Shown piece by piece: positions 5,745-10,468 of a stretch of DNA of 10,468 nt. The stretch comes from Gammaproteobacteria bacterium UBA5078 (GTDB taxonomy: Bacteria > Pseudomonadota > Gammaproteobacteria > Pseudomonadales > Pseudohongiellaceae). Every line of letters starts with the position of its first letter. Position 1 is the first letter of the stretch. Under the pieces are notes generated by a model. That model was not told the DNA's origin. It saw only the letters and a list, made by a program, of their open reading frames with translations, and made no database searches. Where the stretch lies: positions 219,167 to 229,634 of the forward strand of contig DIAM01000005.1 of NCBI GenBank assembly GCA_002416505.1. Direction: 5' to 3'. The position numbers and the translations under genes were made by a program.

Positions 5745-7135
5745 TACATGTGGGTTTCGGCGTATTCGGCGAGGATCGAGCGCGGCACGCCTTGCAAGGT
5801 GATGTGCACACCGTGCGCGAAGTCCTTGAAGCGCTCGGTGAGGTAGGTCAGGCCCGAGCTGGGCGCCGACAGGTAGGGCGTATCAATCTGCGCCAGGTTA
5901 CCCAGACAGACCACTTTCGAGCCGGTGCCGGCGCGGGTGATGATGGTCTTCATCTGGTGCGGCGTAAGGTTCTGGCATTCGTCGATGAGAATCAGGCTCT
6001 GCTGGAAGCTGCGCCCACGGATGTAGTTGAGGGATTTGAACTGCAGCGGCACCTTTTGCAGGATGTAGTCGACGCTGCCGTGGGTGTTCTCGTCGTCCAT
6101 ATGCAGGGCTTCGAGGTTATCGGTGATGGCACCGAGCCAGGGCTCCATCTTCTCCGCCTCGGTGCCGGGCAGAAAGCCGATCTCCTGATCCAGGCCCTGC
6201 ACGCTGCGGGTGGCGATGATGCGCCGATAGCGCTTGCTGACCATGGTTTGCTCGATGGCCGCCGCCAGGGCCAGGATGGTTTTGCCGGAACCGGCCGCGC
6301 CAGACAGGTTGACCAGGTGAATATCCGGGTCGAGCAAGGCGAACAGCGCCAGGCCCTGGTAGATATCGCGTGGCCGCAGGCCCCAGGCTTCCTGGTGCAG
6401 CAGCGGCTCCTGGTGCAGGTCGAGGATCAGCAGCTCGCCCTCCTGAATGCCTTTGATCCAGCCGACAAAGCCCTGCTCGTCGAGGATGAACTCGTTGACG
6501 TGCACCGCCGGCAGGTTGTCGGTGAGTTGCACGCGGTGCCAGGTGCGGCCGTGGTCCTGGCGGGTTTCGACCTTGCTCACGCGATCCCAGAACGAACCGC
6601 TCATGTTGTGATAGCCCTGCGACAGCAGGGACACGTCGTCGACCAGTTGATCGGTGTGGTAGTCCTCCGAATCGATACCACAGGCGCGCGCCTTCAGGCG
6701 CATGTTGATGTCCTTGGTCACCAGCACCACGGACATGCCCGGTCGCCGCGACTTCAGCTCGACCAGTTGGTTGATGATTTTGTTGTCGTTGAGGTCTTCC
6801 GGCAGCCAGGTGATCGGCGCCGCGCTTTTGCTCATGAGGATCGAGAGAAAACCACAAGGCCCGCTTTTATCGCGCTGGATCGCGACGCCATGCTCCACTT
6901 CTTCAGGTGTTGCGCCCCCCAGAATCTTGTCGATCAAACGAATGGCCTGACGGCATTCGGCCGCCACACCCTGCTTACCGGTTTTCAGCTTGTCCAATTC
7001 CTCCAGTACGGTCATCGGGATGGCGACGTGGTGTTCCTGGAAGTTCAGCAAGGCGTTGGGATCGTGGATCAGTACATTGGTGTCGAGGGCGTACAGGGTT
7101 GGGGCGGTGGGCTTGAAGCGTCCGTGGTCATCCAT
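5744..7135 (-). CDS. PIN domain plus PhoH-family ATPase
   Basis: Two-domain protein of 463 residues of the PhoH2/YlaK type, which in characterised relatives is an RNA helicase fused to a PIN ribonuclease. The PIN domain (about 13-150) keeps its acidic metal-binding residues: Asp18 in 'YALDTNVLIHD', Glu46 in 'LEELDKLK', Asp117 in 'NDNKIINQ' and Asp142 in 'LVTKDINMR'. The PhoH ATPase (about 250-455) has Walker A GAAGSGKT at 279-286 and Walker B 'LILIDECQN' with Asp385 and Glu386. 'RRIIATRSVQGLDQEIGFLP' and 'VVCLGNLAQIDTPYL' are also typical. A ribosome site AAGGTGA precedes the ATG at 7135. It is a single gene, separated from moaC by a strong terminator. In vivo RNA targets are unknown. The long open frame on the opposite strand (5708-7228) is a shadow. 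Confidence 0.95.
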   Translation of the reverse strand: MDDHGRFKPTAPTLYALDTNVLIHDPNALLNFQEHHVAIPMTVLEELDKLKTGKQGVAAECRQAIRLIDKILGGATPEEVEHGVAIQRDKSGPCGFLSILMSKSAAPITWLPEDLNDNKIINQLVELKSRRPGMSVVLVTKDINMRLKARACGIDSEDYHTDQLVDDVSLLSQGYHNMSGSFWDRVSKVETRQDHGRTWHRVQLTDNLPAVHVNEFILDEQGFVGWIKGIQEGELLILDLHQEPLLHQEAWGLRPRDIYQGLALFALLDPDIHLVNLSGAAGSGKTILALAAAIEQTMVSKRYRRIIATRSVQGLDQEIGFLPGTEAEKMEPWLGAITDNLEALHMDDENTHGSVDYILQKVPLQFKSLNYIRGRSFQQSLILIDECQNLTPHQMKTIITRAGTGSKVVCLGNLAQIDTPYLSAPSSGLTYLTERFKDFAHGVHITLQGVPRSILAEYAETHM

Positions 7136-7303
7136 ACTCGGTCACCTTCTTGTAGGAACCAAGCGACGGAATGCCTGAGCAGCGCTCCGCCGCGGGAAGA
7201 GCCGCCGACCTCTCAGACGGGGGGCTGAGAAGGTGCAAGCAAGGTGATGGCCAAAGGTCGCCACCTGTCTGCAGGGTTCGGCGGTCTGTCTTTTAGATAC
7301 TCC

Positions 7304-7330
7304 AAAAAACGTGACAGGCGAACGTTTTTT
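7304..7330. terminator. AT-rich symmetric hairpin with T-runs on both strands
   Basis: AAAAAACGT (7304-7312) pairs with ACGTTTTTT (7322-7330) around a nine-base loop. Either strand ends the stem in at least six T, the shape of a bidirectional intrinsic terminator, although only CGT/ACG is strong pairing. No gene end is near: phoH starts at 7135 and yaaA at 7730. It could end an unrecognised small RNA. Confidence 0.4.
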
Positions 7331-7494
7331 TCAGCTTTTTCAAGTTTATTTATCGCCTCGACGAATAGCGCTTGGCGACCTGCCCAGGCCCCGTTACAGT
7401 CAGAAGTCCTACCGGCGCTCCAGCCGAAAAAATCCCGCCCCAGTTGTACATTCCCTCGCCATTTTCCGCGCCGCGCGTAGCCGTGGACAGTCAC

Positions 7495-7522
7495 TGAGCC
7501 GCGCCAGCCGCGCCTCGGCTCA
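7495..7522. repeat. GC-rich hairpin beside the REP-like pair
   Basis: TGAGCCG (7495-7501) pairs with CGGCTCA (7516-7522), a 7-bp stem with a 14-base GC-rich loop. It has no T-run. Confidence 0.4.
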
Positions 7523-7533
7523 TGCCAACCCGC

Positions 7534-7565
7534 GGCGGACAAGCCTGCGGCATGTCCGCCCTACG
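7534..7565 (-). repeat. REP-like hairpin element, copy 1 (minus orientation)
   Basis: GGCGGACA (7534-7541) pairs with TGTCCGCC (7553-7560); after an A-A mismatch GCC pairs with GGC around a TGC triloop. CTACG follows, the reverse complement of the CGTAG that heads copy 2. Reversed, the 32 bases match copy 2 closely. Confidence 0.75.
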
Positions 7566-7578
7566 TGTGCTGGCGTTG

Positions 7579-7610
7579 CGTAGGGTGGACATGGCGAAGC
7601 CTTGTCCACC
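7579..7610 (+). repeat. REP-like hairpin element, copy 2 (plus orientation)
   Basis: CGTAG heads the element. GGTGGACA (7584-7591) pairs with TGTCCACC (7603-7610); after a T-T mismatch GGC pairs with GCC around a GAA triloop. It faces copy 1 head to head across 13 bases, the layout of a REP doublet (BIME). Confidence 0.75.
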
Positions 7611-7694
7611 GCCGTGTCTCAGAACCGCGGCCAGCCGAACTTGAGTGAACCAACTAACCGTACAGGCCACTAGAGCCATGGGCACCGCTCGGCC

Positions 7695-7700
7695 TAGAAT
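7695..7700 (+). promoter_or_regulatory. Candidate -10 box of yaaA
   Basis: TAGAAT lies 29 bases before the ATG at 7730. The leader would carry AGGAG at 7716-7720, 9 bases from the start. The -35 region is not recognisable. Confidence 0.5.
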
Positions 7701-7729
7701 CGCGCCCAGACTTTCAGGAGCAGATCTCT

Positions 7730-8509
7730 ATGCTGATGGTGATTTCCCCGGCCAAGACCCTCGACTACGAGACCGCGCCGGTGACCGCACGCTATACCCA
7801 GCCCGAACACCTCGACCATGCCCAGGACCTGATCGCCCAGTTGCGCGATTTCAGTCCGGCGCAGATTGCCGAGCTGATGCACCTGTCGGACAAGCTCGCC
7901 GGCCTGAATGCCGCGCGTTTCGGCAGCTGGACGCCGACCTTCACCCCACACAACGCCAAACAGGCGCTGCTGGCGTTCAAGGGCGACGTGTACACTGGGC
8001 TCAACGCCGAGACCTTCGAGGAGGCCGATTTCGACTTCGCCCAACAGCACCTGCGCATGCTTTCCGGCCTCTACGGCGTGCTGCGCCCGCTGGACCTGAT
8101 GCAACCCTACCGCCTGGAAATGGGCACCAAACTGGCCAATCCGCGCGGCAATAACCTCTATGACTTCTGGGGTGAGCGCATCAGCGGCTGGCTCAACCAG
8201 GCATTGCTCGCGCAGGGCGATGACGTGTTGCTCAACCTGGCCTCCAACGAGTATTTCGGTGCAGTAAAGCGTCAGGCATTGCAGGCGCGGGTTATCGACA
8301 CCGAGTTCAAGGACCTGAAAAACGGCCAGTACAAGATCATCAGCTTCTACGCCAAGAAAGCCCGCGGCCTGATGGCGCGTTATGTGATCAAGGAGCGGCT
8401 GAACGATCCAGAGGGCCTCAAGGACTTCGTCGAGCAGGGTTACCGCTACTCGGCGGAGCATTCCAAACCGGACAAACTGGTCTTCCTGCGCGGCCATCCA
8501 CACGACTGA
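7730..8509 (+). CDS. yaaA: Peroxide stress protein YaaA
   Basis: Cytoplasmic YaaA (UPF0246/DUF328) protein of 259 residues, normal length. Family blocks are 'MLMVISPAKTLDYE' at the N-terminus, 'MHLSDKLAGLNAARF', 'ALLAFKGDVYTGLNAETF', 'LRMLSGLYGVLRPLDLMQPY', 'MGTKLANPRGNNLYDFW', 'LLNLASNEYFGAVK' and 'IISFYAKKARGLMARYVI'. In E. coli, YaaA belongs to the OxyR regulon and limits free intracellular iron during hydrogen peroxide stress, lowering DNA damage; its structure shows DNA-binding features. The biochemical activity is not settled. AGGAG at 7716-7720 supports the start. No OxyR site was recognised. It is monocistronic: a hairpin follows and the long algD control region begins. Confidence 0.96.
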   Translation: MLMVISPAKTLDYETAPVTARYTQPEHLDHAQDLIAQLRDFSPAQIAELMHLSDKLAGLNAARFGSWTPTFTPHNAKQALLAFKGDVYTGLNAETFEEADFDFAQQHLRMLSGLYGVLRPLDLMQPYRLEMGTKLANPRGNNLYDFWGERISGWLNQALLAQGDDVLLNLASNEYFGAVKRQALQARVIDTEFKDLKNGQYKIISFYAKKARGLMARYVIKERLNDPEGLKDFVEQGYRYSAEHSKPDKLVFLRGHPHD

Positions 8510-8531
8510 TAACACCCCGCCGCCCCGCGAT

Positions 8532-8555
8532 AACGGGCCGATAACACGGCCCGTT
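8532..8555 (+). terminator. Terminator-like hairpin after yaaA
   Basis: AACGGGCCG (8532-8540) pairs perfectly with CGGCCCGTT (8547-8555) around an ATAACA loop; GCG/CGC can extend it past a two-base bulge. It starts 23 bases after the yaaA stop. No T-run follows. Confidence 0.6.
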
Positions 8556-8685
8556 CGCGCCCTATACATTCCCGCCTACTCCCGCGCAATACCTCATTTT
8601 AATTACCCGGCAACAGCCACATAGAACTTTTTCGTGTTCTTACCTACCGCGCAAGTCGCCCGATAAAGTGCCATCAACGTGCAAC

Positions 8686-8697
8686 TAGTGGCCACTA
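8686..8697. promoter_or_regulatory. Perfect 12-bp palindrome upstream of algD
   Basis: TAGTGGCCACTA is a perfect palindrome about 230 bases before the predicted algD transcription start. AAGTCGCC occurs on both sides of it (8653-8660 and 8711-8718). It may be a protein binding site; the protein is unknown. Confidence 0.4.
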
Positions 8698-8727
8698 TCG
8701 ACAACTTTATAAGTCGCCACAAAAGAG

Positions 8728-8737
8728 GACGAACGGT
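8728..8737 (-). promoter_or_regulatory. AlgR-type binding site
   Basis: The minus strand reads ACCGTTCGTC, identical to the AlgR core known from the P. aeruginosa algD and algC promoters. It lies about 185 bases before the predicted start of transcription. AlgR is the response regulator that activates algD from distant sites. Confidence 0.6.
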
Positions 8738-8858
8738 AGGAACTATCGGAAAAATCCCACACTCTTACCCGGCGTAACATATTTCTTCATGTAACTTTCT
8801 GCATGAGCCAAAACTGCCCCTAACTGTCGGACAAACGTTCGCGGGAGAGTTTTGCCCA

Positions 8859-8881
8859 CGCGAAAGTTACCGCGAAATTAC
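8859..8881 (+). repeat. Tandem repeat abutting the algD -35 box
   Basis: CGCGAAAGTTAC (8859-8870) is followed at once by CGCGAAATTAC (8871-8881). The pair ends four bases before the GAACTT box, with a period near one helical turn, so two copies of a regulator could sit on the same DNA face. Confidence 0.45.
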
Positions 8882-8885
8882 AGGA

Positions 8886-8914
8886 GAACTTCCACTGCGC
8901 AGATGACCGACTAA
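8886..8914 (+). promoter_or_regulatory. AlgU (sigma-22/RpoE-type) promoter of algD
   Basis: GAACTT at 8886-8891 is the exact -35 of AlgU promoters and is preceded by GGA as at many algD promoters. A 17-base spacer leads to GACTAA (8909-8914), a poor match to the TCTGA -10. Transcription would start near 8920, giving a leader of about 200 bases. The -35 is convincing, the -10 is not. Confidence 0.6.
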
Positions 8915-9028
8915 AACCCAAGCGCCAGAGCCTTCAAGGCCACGGCCCAGGACAGCAAAGGGCACGTTTGATAGTTACAAGCCCGTTTAGGCGCCCCGCG
9001 TGGATGCCGGATATTTGTCATGCCTAAA

Positions 9029-9102
9029 TTAACTAACTCCGCTCAGCGAGAGACAAGTTAAACGAACGCCAGTGGTCAATACGCCACTATTAATTGCGCA
9101 AT
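9029..9102 (+). other. Structured algD leader
   Basis: Three adjacent inverted repeats lie just before the gene: TTAACT/AGTTAA (9029-9034 and 9056-9061, with inner CGC-TCA-GCG), AGTGG/CCACT (9071-9075 and 9084-9088), and the perfect palindrome ATTGCGCAAT (9093-9102), 19 bases from the ATG. A GGA follows at 9106-9108, next to the ribosome site AGGTG (9111-9115). Confidence 0.4.
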
Positions 9103-9121
9103 AACGGACGAGGTGAATGCG

Positions 9122-10432
9122 ATGCGAATCAGCATCTTTGGTTTGGGTTACGTGGGTGCAGTATGTGCTGGTTGTTTATCGGCGCGCGGCCACACTGTGA
9201 TCGGCGTGGATATATCCGCGAGCAAGATTGATCTGATTAACCAAGGCAAATCGCCAATTGTCGAACCGGGTCTGCAAGCCCTGTTGCAACAGGGCCTGAG
9301 TTCCGGCCACTTGTACGGCACCACCGATGTTGCAACGGCGGTACGCGATACCGAAGTGTCGTTCATCTGCGTCGGTACACCGAGCAAGAAAAACGGCGAC
9401 CTGGCGCTGGATTACATCGAAGGGGTGTGCCGCGAAATCGGCTTCGCCCTGCGCAACAAGGCCGAGCGCCACACCGTGGTGGTGCGCAGCACCGTACTGC
9501 CGGGCACCGTGAAGAACGTGGTGATCCCGCTCCTCGAAGACTGCTCCGGCAAACGCGCCGGGATCGATTTCGGCGTCGCGGTAAACCCGGAATTCCTCCG
9601 CGAAAGCACCGCGATCCAGGACTACGATTTCCCGCCGATGACCGTGATCGGCGAACTGGACACGGCCTCCGGCGACCTGCTGGAAAGCATCTACAGCGAG
9701 CTCGACGCACCGATCATCCGCAAGGCCATCGATGTCGCCGAGATGATCAAGTACACCTGCAACGTCTGGCATGCGGCCAAGGTCACCTTCGCCAACGAGA
9801 TCGGCAACATCGCCAAAGCCGTCGGCGTCGATGGCCGCGAAGTGATGGACGTGATCTGCCAGGACCACAAGCTCAACCTGTCCAAGTACTACATGAAGCC
9901 CGGCTTCGCCTTTGGCGGCTCGTGCCTACCCAAGGACGTACGCGCCCTCGCCTACCGCGCCGGCTCCCTGGACGTCGATGCGCCGCTGATCGGCTCGCTG
10001 ATGCGCAGCAACGCCAATCAGGTGCAGAAAGCCTTCGACATCATCTCCGGCTACGACAAACGCAAAGTCGCGCTGATGGGTTTGAGCTTCAAGGCCGGCA
10101 CCGACGATCTGCGCGAAAGCCCACTGGTGGAGTTGGCCGAACTGCTCATCGGCAAGGGTTTCGAGCTGAGCATCTACGACAGCAATGTCGAATATGCGCG
10201 GGTCTACGGCGCCAACAAGGACTACATCGAATCGAAGATTCCGCACGTTTCTTCACTGCTCGACAGTGACTTCGATGCGGTCGTCGATAACGCCGAGATC
10301 ATCGTGCTCGGCAATGCCGATGCGCACTTTGCGCACCTGGCGCAGCACGCCCTCGTCGGCAAGCACGTGGTCGACCTGGTCGGTTTCATGCCAACCGCCT
10401 CGCGCGCCGGTTCCGAAGGAATCTGCTGGTAA
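9122..10432 (+). CDS. algD: GDP-mannose 6-dehydrogenase AlgD
   Basis: Oxidises GDP-mannose to GDP-mannuronic acid with two NAD, the committed step of alginate synthesis, in the cytoplasm. The 436 residues equal the length of P. aeruginosa AlgD, and long stretches agree. The NAD-binding Rossmann motif is GLGYVG at 7-12. 'FICVGTPSKKNGD', 'VVVRSTVLPGTV', 'NPEFLRESTAI', Lys210 in 'EMIKYTCNVWHAAKVTFANE', and catalytic Cys268 in 'FAFGGSCLPKDVRAL' are all present at the expected positions. The C-terminal nucleotide-binding part has 'LSFKAGTDDLRESPLVELAE' and ends 'GICW'. ATG 9122 is preferred to the in-frame GTG at 9113, because AGGTG at 9111-9115 is then well spaced and the protein begins MRISIFGLGYVG. 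It normally opens the alginate operon (alg8 next). Expression should depend on AlgU and AlgR. Confidence 0.98.
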   Translation: MRISIFGLGYVGAVCAGCLSARGHTVIGVDISASKIDLINQGKSPIVEPGLQALLQQGLSSGHLYGTTDVATAVRDTEVSFICVGTPSKKNGDLALDYIEGVCREIGFALRNKAERHTVVVRSTVLPGTVKNVVIPLLEDCSGKRAGIDFGVAVNPEFLRESTAIQDYDFPPMTVIGELDTASGDLLESIYSELDAPIIRKAIDVAEMIKYTCNVWHAAKVTFANEIGNIAKAVGVDGREVMDVICQDHKLNLSKYYMKPGFAFGGSCLPKDVRALAYRAGSLDVDAPLIGSLMRSNANQVQKAFDIISGYDKRKVALMGLSFKAGTDDLRESPLVELAELLIGKGFELSIYDSNVEYARVYGANKDYIESKIPHVSSLLDSDFDAVVDNAEIIVLGNADAHFAHLAQHALVGKHVVDLVGFMPTASRAGSEGICW

Positions 10433-10468
10433 CCCCAGCCTTTAACAGGCCGTTGAAAAATGTAGGCG

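Larger units (their letters stand above)
7136..7729. other. 594-base intergenic region between phoH-type gene and yaaA
   Basis: No convincing gene. From left to right it contains the phoH-type leader with an imperfect hairpin (7208-7234, ACCT-CTCAG against CTGAG-A-AGGT), an AT-rich stretch (about 7290-7360) with a symmetric hairpin, a GC-rich hairpin at 7495-7522, an inverted pair of REP-like elements (7534-7610), and the yaaA promoter. A 109-codon minus-strand frame (7213-7542) crosses most of it but has no ribosome site and a composition that changes abruptly along its length, so it is not called. Confidence 0.6.
8510..9121. other. algD control region (612 bases, non-coding)
   Basis: No gene is visible. 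The stretch is clearly more AT-rich than the flanking genes. It contains the yaaA terminator, a perfect 12-bp palindrome, an AlgR-type site, a tandem repeat abutting an AlgU-type -35 box, and a leader of about 200 bases with several small hairpins. A long multi-site promoter region is the known layout for algD in P. aeruginosa and Azotobacter. Confidence 0.75.

Noticed and set aside
5708..7228. 506-codon plus-strand open frame opposite the PIN-PhoH gene
   Set aside because: The opposite strand encodes a full PhoH-family protein with all motifs. The long frame arises from third-position GC bias and its product matches nothing I know.
7213..7542. 109-codon minus-strand frame upstream of the phoH-type gene, with a lysine/glutamate-rich stretch
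   Set aside because: It spans part of the REP-like hairpin and the AT-rich hairpin, has no ribosome site, and its composition changes abruptly from GC-rich to AT-rich. It looks like a chance frame.
7136..7729. CRISPR array or insertion-sequence remnant
   Set aside because: The repeats are two inverted hairpins rather than regularly spaced direct repeats, and no transposase fragment or target-site duplication was seen.
8624..8629. Second GAACTT as an additional AlgU promoter
   Set aside because: No TCTGA-like -10 lies 16-17 bases downstream.

Overview
The window looks like chromosomal DNA of a Pseudomonas species: GC-rich, with pseudomonad codon use, and carrying a 436-residue AlgD-type GDP-mannose dehydrogenase behind a long upstream region typical of the alginate operon. 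The paired intergenic hairpin elements resemble REP-type repeats of pseudomonads. The species cannot be fixed from the sequence alone. No transposase, integrase, phage gene, tRNA, rRNA or CRISPR array was seen. Most of the window is core or common accessory metabolism.

Layout, left to right. (1) A YheO/DauR-like PAS-HTH regulator (14-643, +) converges on a YcaC-type isochorismatase-fold hydrolase (668-1282, -). (2) After a 294-base divergent spacer come a group II truncated hemoglobin (1577-2014, +) and a six-helix membrane diguanylate cyclase (2082-3248, +), probably one transcription unit ending at a symmetric hairpin (3259-3285). (3) Convergent to it is an orphan periplasmic binding protein of the lysine/arginine/ornithine/histidine family (3304-4080, -), with a long leader and a large palindrome at its likely promoter (4255-4287). 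(4) Upstream on the same strand lies the molybdopterin block moaC-moaD-moaE (5608 down to 4379), with a 4-base moaC/moaD overlap. (5) Next is a PIN-PhoH ATPase (5744-7135, -) ending in a perfect 14-bp hairpin. (6) A 594-base non-coding region (7136-7729) holds an AT-rich hairpin and an inverted pair of REP-like hairpins. (7) yaaA (7730-8509, +) ends in a 9-bp hairpin. (8) A 612-base non-coding region (8510-9121) holds the algD control region: an AlgR-type site, a palindrome, a tandem repeat abutting a GAACTT box, and a structured leader. (9) algD (9122-10432, +) is the last gene; alg8, usually next, is not reached.

The genes form independent units rather than one system. MoaD and MoaE form molybdopterin synthase, and MoaC makes its substrate. 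AlgD commits GDP-mannose to alginate. The hemoglobin and cyclase may link gas handling to c-di-GMP, but that is inference from adjacency. I found no convincing undescribed multi-gene system. The points most worth a second look are non-coding: the covarying REP pair, the palindrome ahead of the binding protein, the AT-rich hairpin region, and the layout of the algD control region.
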